Origin: Alphaproteobacteria bacterium
Lineage (GTDB): Bacteria > Pseudomonadota > Alphaproteobacteria > Micavibrionales > UBA2020
Assembly (NCBI GenBank): GCA_025934695.1
Contig: JAICWS010000001.1
Coordinates: 1,207,301 to 1,271,300 of the forward strand
Direction: 5' to 3'
DNA length: 64,000 bases
This document shows positions 17,095 through 26,429 of the stretch, piece by piece (position 1 is the first letter of the stretch; each line of letters starts with the position of its first letter). A program made the translations under genes and the position numbers. The notes beneath the pieces are model-generated. The model was not told the DNA's origin. It was given only the letters and a program-made list of their open reading frames with translations, and ran no database searches.

Positions 17095-18744
17095 TCAAAG
17101 AAGAAAAACTATCATCTTCCAGTTATCCATTATCAACCAGTCAAGCGCATCCTGGTCGCCGAGGCTCGCGGCGATGACCATCAGCATTCTGGCACGGGAT
17201 GCATTCTTTTGCACGCCAAGCCCTTCAGCATAGAGATGTCCGATATTGAATAATGTATGGATGTAACCACCCTTCATCCCCTTCTGATACCAAGTCATGG
17301 CTTGCCTATAATCCTGTGTAACTCCATAGCCGTTCTCGTATAAGCAACCTATGTTATTCTGCGCAACAGGCGCACCCTGATTTGCTGCTTTGAGAGACCA
17401 TTTCATGGCTTCATTATAATCAACTGGCGGTACGTTGTAGCTCATCCACCCTAGCATGGTTTCACACGTGCTATCTCCTTGTGCCGCACCTTTTTGATAC
17501 AAGTCTCTTGCTTGTGAAGTGTCTTTCGGGATGCCATTTCCTGTTAAATACAGCCACGCCAGTTGACATTGGCCGTTAGCATATCCCTGGTTTGCTGAAA
17601 GGCGATACCACTTCGCAGCTTCGGCGTAATCTTTAGGAACACCAAGTCCCTGGAGATATAACCACCCAACATTGCTTTGAGAGGAGACATCTCCTTGTGC
17701 CGCCGCCTTAAGCGACCATTTCATGGCTTCTGGATAATTTACCGGAGAGCGGTAGGTGTAAATCCAACCAAGCTGCCTTTGCCCCTGAACATCGCCCTTC
17801 TCAGCAGCCATCTTAGACCACTTGACCGCTTCGGCATCGTTCACGGCACCGCCTACCCCATGTTGATAGAGCCACCCAATGTTGGCCATAGCCCGTACAC
17901 TTCCGTGTTTGGCTGCTAAAAGATACCAATTCATGGCTTCAGCGGGATCGCGCGGCACCCCAATGCCATTCTGGTAAAAATTACCGACGTTATTCTCAGC
18001 GATCGGCTCACTCTGATCAGCAGCCTTGCGCCACCATCTCAGCGCCTCGGCAACGCTCTGCGTGACGCCCTCGCCCTTATAATAGAGGTTGCCAAGCCTT
18101 GTCTGAGCCGCCGCGTTGCCTTGTTCCGCGAGGGGCTGCCATAGTTTCAAAGCAGTCTCATAGTCCTTCCGGTCATAAGCCGCGATACCACCTTGAAGTG
18201 GATCTGCATAGGTCTGAGCAGGATGGGCTTTCAACCAAGCTTGCACGCGTTCATCGACTGCCTTTCTTTGATCGGGCGTTAGATGAGCTGCAGCCATGCG
18301 CGGTAAATTGTAAACGTCCGGATTCTTGAATGCGCCTCTTACACCTAGCGATTCCCAAAAATAAGCCTCCACATAGTTCGGATTCTCACCTTGCAAGTGT
18401 TCGTACATAATCCCGAGCTGCGCCTGTGACTCGGCGTAGTCCTGTTCAGCCGCTTTTTTGTACCAATTCATCGCTTCCGCATCGCTTTGTGCTACGCTGC
18501 GGCCAAATTCGTACATGTAGCCGATTTTATCCTGTGCCTCCGCGTTTCCCTGATCGGCCAGAGGCTGGAGAAGTTTCTCGGCAGTTTAATAATCCCCGTG
18601 ATCAAAAGCTGCCTTACCATCCGCGAGTTGATCGGCGCGAGCGCCGGCAGGGAGAATAAATAACATCATGAATAGGATTGCCATGATAAGTGGCACACGG
18701 GATTCACCTAGTGACGTCGTGCTTTTGAGGATTGATAAACCCAT
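17095..18744 (-). pseudogene. Sel1-repeat secreted protein gene interrupted by an in-frame stop
   Basis: From ATG 18744 the frame encodes a signal peptide (MAILFMMLFILPAGARA) and the start of a Sel1 protein (DGKAAFDHGDY), then TAA at 18586-18588. The same frame continues with TAEKLLQPLADQGNAEAQ and ten or more Sel1 repeats of about 36 residues (for example AMKWSLKAAAQGDVSSQSNVGWLYLQG) to 17095. An internal repeat begins DPLQGGIAAYDRKDYETALKLWQPLAEQGN, matching the interrupted segment, which shows that the stop replaced a sense codon. Reinitiation at the ATG 18516 could give a 473-residue cytosolic product without signal. Less GC-rich than its neighbours. Confidence 0.75.
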
Positions 18745-18960
18745 TGCCGTTCTTCAAATCAAAATATAATTAATATTTGCGAGATAGCAGAAAATTTCCT
18801 TCACAAGTAAAATCTGACATGAAGTAAATCGCCGCAAATTGCGCCGGCTGATCAAATTCCGGCCATGTATACCCTCGTTTCATAATAAACATCTGGCAAT
18901 CTCTTTCCCAAAAACACAAGGATCAAAGGGGTCGGAGTAAATCGAAAAACCGGACGCGGC

Positions 18961-19019
18961 AGTCTTCGTTCAGGATATGCTGGCCTGCCAAGTCGTAGCG
19001 CGCTCCGGCGCGCGAAGAC
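18961..19019. repeat. Inverted repeat abutting tRNA-Leu
   Basis: AGTCTTCG at 18961-18968 pairs with CGAAGACT at 19013-19020, with a GC-rich interior (GCGCGCTCCGGCGCGCG). It lies immediately 3' of the tRNA gene and could form its transcription terminator or processing hairpin. Confidence 0.55.
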
Positions 19020-19106
19020 TGGTGGCCCTGGCCGGAATCGAACCGGCACGCCCTTTCGGGCTCGCGATTTTAAGTCGCGTGCGTCTACCTGTTCCGCCAC
19101 AGGGCC
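19020..19106 (-). tRNA. tRNA-Leu (anticodon UAA)
   Basis: An 87-base class II tRNA on the minus strand. The acceptor stem is GGCCCTG/CAGGGCC with an encoded CCA. The D-arm holds AACAGGTAGAC, the anticodon stem CGCGA/TCGCG flanks the loop CTTAAAA (anticodon TAA at 19070-19072), a long variable arm AGCCCGAAAGGGCG follows, and the T-arm contains GGTTCGATTCC. Reads UUA codons. Confidence 0.96.
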
Positions 19107-19205
19107 TTGCAGTAGAATCAACGGCTTAGTTTATACTTTAAAGCGCCCCTGATTGCCATAGCCAAGCCTGTCTTTGGCCGCGATTTCGACTATATTAAAG
19201 GGGTT

Positions 19206-21071
19206 ATGAGCCCGGAAAATAACGCGAAAAAAGGTTTTGAAGTCATCCTGGAGTTTGTGAAAACGCTCCCCGGGATGCCCGGCGTTTATCGGATGATGAA
19301 CGCGCAGGGTGACGTATTATATGTCGGCAAGGCCAAGCACCTCAAAAAGCGCGTCACCGCCTATACCCAGCCGGGCAAGCACCCGGTGCGCATCCAGCGC
19401 ATGATCGCGGCGACCGCCACGATGGAATTCATCACCACCCACACCGAAGCCGAAGCGCTGTTGCTGGAAGCGAACCTGATCCGCAAGCTGAAGCCCCGCT
19501 ATAACATCCTGCTGCGCGACGATAAATCCTTCCCCTATATCCTCATCACCGGCGACCATGAATATCCGCAGGTGACAAAGCATCGCGGCGCCAAGGACCG
19601 CAAGGGCGAATACTTCGGCCCGTTTGCGTCCGGTTATGCCGTCAACGAAACGCTGACCGTCTTGCAGCGCGGCTTCCAGCTGCGTAACTGTACCGATGCG
19701 ATCTTCGGCGCGCGCTCGCGCCCCTGCCTGCAATTCCAGATCAAGCGCTGCACCGCGCCCTGCGTCGGCCGCGTGACGAAGGAACAGTATCTCGCCCAGG
19801 TCGACATGGCGCGCCAGTTCCTCGAGGGCAAGAGCCGTGCGATCCAGGAAATGTTCGCCTCCGAAATGCAAAAGGCAAGCGAAGCACTCGATTTCGAAAC
19901 CGCCGCCTTCTACCGCGACCGCATCAGGGCGCTGACGCAGATCCAGCAGCATCAGGTCATCAACGTCGAAGGCATCGGCGACGCCGACCTGCACGTGCTG
20001 TACCAGGACAAGGGCCAGACCTGCGTGCAGGTGTTCTTCTTCCGCGCGGGGCAGAACTTCGGTAACCGCGCCTATTTCCCCAAGCACGAGAAGGAAGAAA
20101 CGGCGGAAGACATCCTGTCCGCCTTCATCGCGCAGTTCTACGCGAACAAGCCGGTGCCGCGCGAAATCATCGTCAGCCACAATGTCAGCGGCAAGACGGT
20201 AATCGAGGAAGCCCTGCGCATCAAGTCCGGCCACAAGGTCGCAATCACCAATCCCGTGCGCGGCCCCCGCCGGGAAATGGTCAACATGGCGGTCAAGAAC
20301 GCGAAGGAAGCGCTCGAGCGCCGCCTGGCGACCGAGGCCTCGCAAGGACAGATTTTCGAGCGCCTCGCGGAAGTCTTCGGGCTTGATTCAGTCCCGGAGC
20401 GCATCGAGGTCTACGACAACAGCCATATCAGCGGCAGCAACGCGACAGGCGCCATGATCGTGGCGACACCCGAAGGCTTCCAGAAAAATTCCTACCGCAA
20501 GTTCAACATCAAATCCGACATCCAGCCCGGCGACGATTACGGCATGATGCGCGAGGTCTTAGGCCGCCGCTTCCAGGCCATCATCAAGGCCGAGAACGAC
20601 GCGGGCACCTACAGCCAGCGTCCCGACCTGATGCTCATCGACGGCGGGCAAGGGCAGTTGAATGCCGCTTTGCAGGTCATGGCCGATCTGGGTATCAGCG
20701 ACGTCACCATCGCCTCCATCGCCAAGGGCCCCGACCGCAACGCGGGCCGCGAGCGATTTTTCATGCCGGGAAAAGAGCCCTTCTCGCTCGAGCCCGGCGA
20801 CCCCGTCCTTTATTTCCTCCAGCGCATCCGGGATGAGGCGCACCGATTCGCCATAACCACGCACCGCGCCAAGCGCTCGAAGGCGATATCGGCGAACCCG
20901 CTCGACGACATCCCCGGCATCGGCGGAAAGCGCAAAAAAGCCCTTTTGATGCACTTCGGCTCGGCGAAAGCAGTTGCAGAGGCGGGGGTCGCTGATTTAC
21001 AAAAGGTGACCGGCATTTCCAGGGCAGTAGCGGAAAAGATTTACGGCTTCTTTCACGAGAAAGACAGTTAG
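19206..21071 (+). CDS. uvrC: UvrABC excinuclease subunit C
   Basis: Makes the 3' and 5' incisions around lesions bound by UvrAB in nucleotide excision repair. The 621-residue protein has the GIY-YIG nuclease domain (LPGMPGVYRMM...LYVGKAKHLKKRV, about residues 18-95), a UVR motif (ASEALDFETAAFYRDRI, about 220-245), the RNase H-like C-terminal nuclease (EVYDNSHISGSNATGAMIV; MLIDGGQGQLNAAL), and tandem helix-hairpin-helix motifs at the end (LDDIPGIGGKRKKALLMHFGS; LQKVTGISRAVAEKI). ATG 19206 has AAAGGGG upstream; a TATATT box lies at about 19190. pgsA follows after three bases. Confidence 0.97.
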   Translation: MSPENNAKKGFEVILEFVKTLPGMPGVYRMMNAQGDVLYVGKAKHLKKRVTAYTQPGKHPVRIQRMIAATATMEFITTHTEAEALLLEANLIRKLKPRYNILLRDDKSFPYILITGDHEYPQVTKHRGAKDRKGEYFGPFASGYAVNETLTVLQRGFQLRNCTDAIFGARSRPCLQFQIKRCTAPCVGRVTKEQYLAQVDMARQFLEGKSRAIQEMFASEMQKASEALDFETAAFYRDRIRALTQIQQHQVINVEGIGDADLHVLYQDKGQTCVQVFFFRAGQNFGNRAYFPKHEKEETAEDILSAFIAQFYANKPVPREIIVSHNVSGKTVIEEALRIKSGHKVAITNPVRGPRREMVNMAVKNAKEALERRLATEASQGQIFERLAEVFGLDSVPERIEVYDNSHISGSNATGAMIVATPEGFQKNSYRKFNIKSDIQPGDDYGMMREVLGRRFQAIIKAENDAGTYSQRPDLMLIDGGQGQLNAALQVMADLGISDVTIASIAKGPDRNAGRERFFMPGKEPFSLEPGDPVLYFLQRIRDEAHRFAITTHRAKRSKAISANPLDDIPGIGGKRKKALLMHFGSAKAVAEAGVADLQKVTGISRAVAEKIYGFFHEKDS

Positions 21072-21074
21072 ACC

Positions 21075-21689
21075 ATGCGGTTTCCCAAAGGCGTCTTCAG
21101 CATCCCGAATTTGCTCTGCTATTTCCGGGTGGTGTACCTGCCGGTCATGATCCTGCTGTTCCACCTCGACTATATCTGGCGCGACCAGCACGTCAGCTGG
21201 CCCGCCTGGACGAACGTCTTCCTTTACACGCTGGCCGGCCTCTCCGACTTCCTCGACGGCAAGATCGCGCGCTGGCTCAAGCAGGAAACGCTGCTCGGCA
21301 AATTCCTCGACTCCTCGACCGACAAGCTGGTGGTCAGCGTCTCGCTGATCTGCCTGGTCGCCTATCAGCAACTGCAGGGCTGGTGGATGGTCATGGTCAT
21401 CATCATCGTCAGCCGCGAAATCCTCATCGCCGGGGTGCGCGAGTTCATGGCGCTCTACAACGTCGTCGTGAAAATTTCCTGGATCGGCAAGTGGAAGCTG
21501 ACCATCCAGATGCTGTTTATCGGCTTTCTCATCGCGGGCGATTACGGCGAGGACCTCGTGCCCCATGCCGTCATCATCGGCCGCATCGGCTTCGTCGCCG
21601 CGACCGCGCTCACCATCTGGTCGGGCTGGGACTATATGCGCGAGGGGTGGAAAACCATCCAGCGCCTCGAGGCCGAAGGCAAGGTTTAA
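21075..21689 (+). CDS. pgsA: CDP-alcohol phosphatidyltransferase (phosphatidylglycerophosphate synthase-like)
   Basis: Integral membrane enzyme predicted to join CDP-diacylglycerol to glycerol-3-phosphate in phosphatidylglycerol synthesis. The 204-residue length is normal. The CDP-alcohol signature D-G-x2-A-R-x8-G-x3-D-x3-D is complete (LDGKIARW, then LGKFLDSSTDKL). Hydrophobic segments occur at about residues 15-30, 45-60, 90-125, 150-165 and 175-190. It sits three bases after uvrC, an arrangement found in many proteobacteria. Specificity for glycerol-3-phosphate rather than another alcohol is inferred from family and context. Confidence 0.9.
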   Translation: MRFPKGVFSIPNLLCYFRVVYLPVMILLFHLDYIWRDQHVSWPAWTNVFLYTLAGLSDFLDGKIARWLKQETLLGKFLDSSTDKLVVSVSLICLVAYQQLQGWWMVMVIIIVSREILIAGVREFMALYNVVVKISWIGKWKLTIQMLFIGFLIAGDYGEDLVPHAVIIGRIGFVAATALTIWSGWDYMREGWKTIQRLEAEGKV

Positions 21690-21695
21690 TCCATT

Positions 21696-22688
21696 CTATC
21701 CCGACGCGATCGCGCTTTCCGGCTCGAGGTCTTCGAGCTTCGGCTTGCGCCGCGCCTCGGTGAACAGCAGGTACAGCCCCGCCGCGATGATGACGGACGC
21801 GCCGATCATCGTGCGGTTATCGGGGATTTCCTTGAACAGGAAATAGCCCAGCAGCGCGCCCCACACGATCTGCGTGTAATGGTACGGCGCGATAACCGAG
21901 GCCGAGGGCGCATTGGCGTAGGCATAGACGATGCAGGTGACCGAAATGGTGCTCAAGGCCCCCATCATCAGGAACAGGCCCCATTGATAGGCATTCGGCA
22001 TCGTGAAGTAAAAGGCCGGCCAGGGAAAGTTGATGTAAGGCCGCAAGGTCACATCCAGCCCCGCCACGACGAGGGCGCAGATGATCGAGACGAGGCTGCC
22101 CATGATGATGATCATCGGGCGGCTTTCTTTCGGGCCCATCTGCCGCATGCAAATGAGCGTGCAGGAATAAAAGAACGCGCCGACGACGATCAGCAGCGCA
22201 TGGGCGTCGAACAGTCCGCCGCCGGGGCGGAACACCCAGATGATCGTGGCAAAGCCGACAAGGATCACCGCGGCGCGCGCGGTTTCCAGCTTTTCCTTCA
22301 GGAACACGGTCGCCAGCAGCGCCACCCAGAAGGGCGAGGTGAAAACGAGCGTGTAAAAGGTCGTCAGCTTGATGAAGGGCAGCGCCAGCGTATTGCAGAC
22401 GGAAACGAGGGCTGACAGCACCGCCCGCGACGTCATCAGGCGCGGATGCAGCATATAAAACGCCTTGCGTCCTTCCCGGAACCAGCCCGAGGCGACCGTG
22501 CAGGCGATGATGATGCAGCAATGCGTCACCATGATCTGCGTAAAGTGGAACTTGCCGGCCAGCATCTTGAGCGCGGCGTCGCCGATATTGTAATAGCCAT
22601 AGGCGACGCAGGTCAGCGCGATGGCGATCAGGGTTTGCTTGCGAAGGTCGTGATGGGCCTGTGCCGGCAGGCGGCGATGGGTGGTCAT
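21696..22688 (-). CDS. EamA/DMT-family transporter
   Basis: A 330-residue inner membrane protein with about ten hydrophobic segments in two EamA repeats. The typical TSPFWVALLATVFLKEKL and ASVIAPYHYTQIVWGALLGYFLFKE blocks end each half. Such proteins export amino acids, nucleobases or other metabolites. The conserved TSPFW and PYHYTQI segments resemble the S-adenosylmethionine/RhaT-like uptake subgroup seen in alphaproteobacteria, but substrate cannot be told from sequence. It is convergent with pgsA (6-base gap) and downstream of cdd on the same strand. Confidence 0.87.
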   Translation of the reverse strand: MTTHRRLPAQAHHDLRKQTLIAIALTCVAYGYYNIGDAALKMLAGKFHFTQIMVTHCCIIIACTVASGWFREGRKAFYMLHPRLMTSRAVLSALVSVCNTLALPFIKLTTFYTLVFTSPFWVALLATVFLKEKLETARAAVILVGFATIIWVFRPGGGLFDAHALLIVVGAFFYSCTLICMRQMGPKESRPMIIIMGSLVSIICALVVAGLDVTLRPYINFPWPAFYFTMPNAYQWGLFLMMGALSTISVTCIVYAYANAPSASVIAPYHYTQIVWGALLGYFLFKEIPDNRTMIGASVIIAAGLYLLFTEARRKPKLEDLEPESAIASG

Positions 22689-22711
22689 GTTCCGTTAGTC
22701 TCTATTTACCG

Positions 22712-23182
22712 TTACTTCTTCTTTTTCTTCTTGGGCGTCTTTTTGGCGAGCGGGCCGTGGCCGACCTCCGCCAGGTTCTCCGGACCGAACGAGGCCGGCA
22801 GGAGTTTTTCCAGCGTCAGGATATGCCCGAAGCTGCCGTCTTTCCACATGGAATAAATGGGCAGGTCCGGCTTGGCGAATTCGCGCAGCCGCTGGCGGCA
22901 GTCCCCGCAGGGCGTGCAAAGGTATTCCATTGCGGGCCCGACGATGACGATGGCGCGGATGTCACGCTCGCCGGCGGAGATCATCGCGGAAATGGCTGAA
23001 GCCTCGGCATGGGTGCAGTTGAAATGCGCGTTTTCGACGTTGCAGCCGGCATAGACGCGGCCGCTTTTGGTCATCAGCGCCGCGCCGACCGGGTGGTCTG
23101 AATAAGGCGCATAGGCGTTATCGCGCGCCTCGGTCGCGGCGCGGGTCATTCGTTTTAGCTCCAGCGGCGACAGCCGGCTCAT
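22712..23182 (-). CDS. cdd: Cytidine deaminase
   Basis: Zinc enzyme converting cytidine and deoxycytidine to uridine and deoxyuridine for pyrimidine salvage. The 156-residue protein has the zinc and proton-shuttle motif THAEAS (His58, Glu60) and PCGDC (Cys92, Cys95). A His rather than Cys in the first zinc position is the E. coli-type choice, here in a short single-domain protein. The C-terminus ends with a lysine run (KKTPKKKKKK) not part of the fold. ATG 23182 overlaps the deoA stop by four bases (ATGA), so the two salvage enzymes are coupled. Confidence 0.92.
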   Translation of the reverse strand: MSRLSPLELKRMTRAATEARDNAYAPYSDHPVGAALMTKSGRVYAGCNVENAHFNCTHAEASAISAMISAGERDIRAIVIVGPAMEYLCTPCGDCRQRLREFAKPDLPIYSMWKDGSFGHILTLEKLLPASFGPENLAEVGHGPLAKKTPKKKKKK

Positions 23183-24501
23183 GCCGCGATCCTCATTTTG
23201 ATAAGCTCTTCCTGCACGCCGATCTTTTCGGCGAAAGTCGTCGTGCGGTTCAGGATCGTGGCCATCTTCTGCCACGACACTTCATCCCTGGCGTGGATGG
23301 TGGCGAGCGGGCGGCCGCCCGGCCCCACTTCTTCGCCGATCTGCGCCATGTTGGTCAGGCCCACCGACGCGTCGATGGAATCCGTCGGTTTCGCGCGACC
23401 GCCGCCCAATTCCACAATGCCGACGCCGATGGCGCGCGCGTCCATCGCGGCGACGAGGGCTTTTTTGTCGGGCGTGAAGTCCTTCACGAAAGGCGCCTTT
23501 TTCAGGTACTTTTCCGGCTTGTCCATCAGGTCGGCGGGGCCGCCGAGATCGGCGACCATCCTGGCGAAACGCTCGGCCGCCTTGCCGTTCTTGATAACAG
23601 TTTCGATCTTTTCCCGCGCATCCTTGGTGTTCTTCGCGAGCTTGCCGAGCACCAGGAGCTCCGACGTCAGCGAGACGTTGACCTCGTGCAGGCGCGGGTC
23701 GATGTCCTTGCCTTTCAGGTATTCGATGGCTTCCGCCACCTCGACGGCATTGCCCGCGCTGCGGCCCAGCACCTGGTTCATGTCGGTCAGCAGGCCCACG
23801 GTCGGCAGCCCCGCGCCATTGGCGACCTTCACGATGCTTTCGGCCAACGCCTTGGCGTCCTCATAGCGGCGCATGAAGGCGCCGGTGCCGAATTTCACGT
23901 CCATGACGAGCCCCTGTAAGCCCGCCGCCAATTTCTTGGACAGGATGGAGGCCGTGATCAGGTCGAGCGATTCAACCGTCGCCGTCACGTCGCGGATGGA
24001 ATAGATGATCTTGTCGGCAGGCGCGAGATCGGGCGTCGCGCCGATGATGGCGCAGCCCGCGCTACGCACGGCTTTTTTGAACAGCGCCACATCCGGCTGC
24101 GACTGGTAGCCGGGGATTGAATCCATCTTATCGAGTGTGCCGCCCGTATGGCCGAGGCCGCGGCCCGAGAGCATCGGCACGAAACCGCCCAGCGCCGCGA
24201 CGATGGGCGCGAGCATGAGACTTACTTTATCGCCGATGCCGCCCGTCGAATGTTTGTCGAGAATGGGGCCGGGCAGTTTTTCCGACGACCAGTCCATCAC
24301 CGTGCCGGATTTCGCCATTGACGATGTCAGCGCCACGCGTTCTTCCATCGCCATGCCCTTGAACAGCACGGCCATGCAGAAGGCTGCAATCTGGCCTTCG
24401 CTGACGCTCTTCGAAGTCACGCCGCCGATAAATTCCTTAATATCGGCCTCAGACAGTTTCTGGCCGTCACGTTTTTTGCGGATAATTTCCTGGGGCAGCA
24501 T
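23179..24501 (-). CDS. deoA: Thymidine phosphorylase
   Basis: Phosphorolyses thymidine (and deoxyuridine) to the free base and deoxyribose-1-phosphate. The 440-residue length and the motifs DKHSTGGIGDKVSL (phosphate loop), LSGRGLGHTGGTLDKMDSIPG (family signature) and SIRDVTATVES (substrate site) are full-length deoA. Upstream of ATG 24501 is GGGGAG. It heads a two-gene deoA-cdd salvage operon. Divergent from icd across 168 bases that should hold both promoters. Confidence 0.95.
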   Translation of the reverse strand: MLPQEIIRKKRDGQKLSEADIKEFIGGVTSKSVSEGQIAAFCMAVLFKGMAMEERVALTSSMAKSGTVMDWSSEKLPGPILDKHSTGGIGDKVSLMLAPIVAALGGFVPMLSGRGLGHTGGTLDKMDSIPGYQSQPDVALFKKAVRSAGCAIIGATPDLAPADKIIYSIRDVTATVESLDLITASILSKKLAAGLQGLVMDVKFGTGAFMRRYEDAKALAESIVKVANGAGLPTVGLLTDMNQVLGRSAGNAVEVAEAIEYLKGKDIDPRLHEVNVSLTSELLVLGKLAKNTKDAREKIETVIKNGKAAERFARMVADLGGPADLMDKPEKYLKKAPFVKDFTPDKKALVAAMDARAIGVGIVELGGGRAKPTDSIDASVGLTNMAQIGEEVGPGGRPLATIHARDEVSWQKMATILNRTTTFAEKIGVQEELIKMRIAA

Positions 24502-24669
24502 TTCTGTTCTCCCCTCGTCTTCTGAGGACTGACAATAAAAATAATCACGGCGATTCTATTGCAAAACGGCGGATTTAAGCCAGAATAATCTCGAAAGAGA
24601 ACGGACGCTCCAAAACTCCCCTGAATGAGCTTCCAGTTTATCTAATTTATGTAAAAGGCAGCAGTTCTT

Positions 24670-26118
24670 ATGGCGCAGAAATCCCCCGTCACAGTCGCCC
24701 ATGGCGACGGCATCGGCCCCGAAATCATGGACGCGGTGCTCAAGATTCTCGATGCGGCCGGCGCCCAGCTCGCCATCGAAACGATCGAGATCGGGGAAAA
24801 GGTCTATAAAAAAGGCGTGCCCTCAGGCATCGAGGACAAATCGTGGGAATCACTGCGCCGCACCCAGTGCTTCCTGAAGGCCCCCATCACCACCCCGCAG
24901 GGCGGCGGGTTCAAGAGCCTGAACGTGACTGTGCGCAAATCGCTGGCGCTGTATGCCAACGTGCGGCCTTGCGTCTCTTACCATCCTTACGTCCGCACCA
25001 CGCAGCCCACGATGAACATGGTCATCGTGCGCGAGAACGAGGAAGACCTGTACGCCGGCATCGAGCACCAGCAGACCGACAACGTCGTTCAGTGCCTGAA
25101 ACTGATTTCGCACACGGGGTCGGAGCGCATCATCCGCTACGCTTTCGAATATGCGCGCACCAATGGGCGCAAGAAGGTGACCTGCATTTCCAAAGACAAC
25201 ATTATGAAACTGACCGACGGGCTGTTTCACAAGACCTTCGACCGCGTCGCGAAAGAATACCCGAATATCGAGACGAACCATTTGATCGTCGATATCGGCG
25301 CCGCCAAGATCGCGGCCGCGCCGCACATCTTCGACGTCGTGGTGACGGAGAACCTCTATGGCGATATCATCTCCGACATCGCGGCGGAAGTCGCGGGCTC
25401 GGTCGGCCTCTGCGGTTCGTCCAACATCGGCAAGCACGGCGCGATGTTCGAGGCCATTCATGGCTCCGCGCCTGATATCGCGGGCAAGGGCATCGCAAAT
25501 CCTTCCGGTCTATTGAACGCCGCCGTCATGATGCTGCAGCACCTGCACCAGGAAAAAGTGGCCGAGAAAATCCACAATGCCTGGCTGCGCACCATCGAGG
25601 ACGGGGTCCATACCGGCGATATTTTCAACCCTCAGGTCAGCACGCAGCGCGCAGGTACAAAGGAATTCGCGCAGGCCGTCATCGAGCGCCTCGGCGAACA
25701 GCCGCGCTATTTCAAGCCGGTCATCTTCGGCGAAGGCGGCAAGATGCAGCTGCCGGAAGTCGCGGTGCCCGCCGCCGCCGTCAAGAAACTGGAAGGCGTC
25801 GATATCTTCCTGCACTGGCGCGGCGATGCCCCCATCGAGACGCTGGCCAACCAGCTCAAAGCATTGAGCAACAGCCTGAAACTGTCGAGCATCGATAGCC
25901 GCGGGCTGCTGGTCTGGCCGCAGGCGGCGGCGCAGGGCGAAAGCGGCGACCATTGGCGCTGCCGTTTCACCGCCGCCAACGACACGGCGCCGGTCACGCA
26001 TGAGCAGATCATCCACCTGCTGCAGTCGATTTCGAAAGCCGGCCTCGATTTCATCAAGACGGAAAATCTTTACAGCTTCAACGGCACGCGCGGCTTCACG
26101 GTGGCGCAGGGGCAGTAA
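24670..26118 (+). CDS. icd: Isocitrate dehydrogenase (NADP), Thermus/Rickettsia-type homodimeric form
   Basis: Oxidative decarboxylation of isocitrate to 2-oxoglutarate in the citric acid cycle. 482 residues: a catalytic domain of about 330 residues (GDGIGPEIM, the substrate loop FKSLNVTVRKSLALYANVRP, ENEEDLYAGIEH, NLYGDIISDIAAEVAGS, and the coenzyme loop HGSAPDIAGKGIANP) plus a C-terminal extension of about 140 residues (VDIFLHWRG, LLQSISKAGLDFIKTENLY) seen in the long IDH of Rickettsia and Thermus. NADP preference is inferred from that subgroup. ATG 24670 has only a weak Shine-Dalgarno. No partner gene adjoins. Confidence 0.93.
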   Translation: MAQKSPVTVAHGDGIGPEIMDAVLKILDAAGAQLAIETIEIGEKVYKKGVPSGIEDKSWESLRRTQCFLKAPITTPQGGGFKSLNVTVRKSLALYANVRPCVSYHPYVRTTQPTMNMVIVRENEEDLYAGIEHQQTDNVVQCLKLISHTGSERIIRYAFEYARTNGRKKVTCISKDNIMKLTDGLFHKTFDRVAKEYPNIETNHLIVDIGAAKIAAAPHIFDVVVTENLYGDIISDIAAEVAGSVGLCGSSNIGKHGAMFEAIHGSAPDIAGKGIANPSGLLNAAVMMLQHLHQEKVAEKIHNAWLRTIEDGVHTGDIFNPQVSTQRAGTKEFAQAVIERLGEQPRYFKPVIFGEGGKMQLPEVAVPAAAVKKLEGVDIFLHWRGDAPIETLANQLKALSNSLKLSSIDSRGLLVWPQAAAQGESGDHWRCRFTAANDTAPVTHEQIIHLLQSISKAGLDFIKTENLYSFNGTRGFTVAQGQ

Positions 26119-26427
26119 TTATTCGACCTTCGTTACGGTGCAGACGCCGTCCGTGCAGCCGACCTGCACCGTCGACGACGAGGGCGGGGAGGTGCAGGAT
26201 GCCGTGGGCTTGATGCACTTGTTGTAATGCTGCGCCAGGATCAGGCCGAGGCGGTTATAGGCCACCGGCTCCCCGCAGGCGTCGGTCGTCAGCACGCAAT
26301 CATGGTTTCTGGAACACGTTTGCCAGGCGCTGTCGAAGGTGCCGCAAATATCGTCTTCATCCTGCGCCCGCGCGCAGACGGGATAGAGGAAGGCCAGCAG
26401 AGCGATGGCGAACAAAATCCTATTCAT
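26119..26427 (-). CDS. Small secreted cysteine-rich protein of unknown function
   Basis: A 102-residue protein: signal peptide (NRILFAIALLAFLYPVCARA) then a mature part of about 80 residues with eight cysteines (DDIC, QTC, HDC, DAC, NKC, SC, VGC, GVC). This suggests up to four disulfides in the periplasm or outside the cell. The stop abuts that of icd with no gap (convergent) and the start lies three bases from the folD stop, so it may be the last gene of the folD transcript. I do not recognise the family with certainty. Confidence 0.7.
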   Translation of the reverse strand: MNRILFAIALLAFLYPVCARAQDEDDICGTFDSAWQTCSRNHDCVLTTDACGEPVAYNRLGLILAQHYNKCIKPTASCTSPPSSSTVQVGCTDGVCTVTKVE

Positions 26428-26429
26428 GA

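Noticed and set aside
18852-19121. Small minus-strand protein of 89 residues
   Set aside because: It is a translation of the tRNA-Leu gene and the adjoining palindromic repeat.
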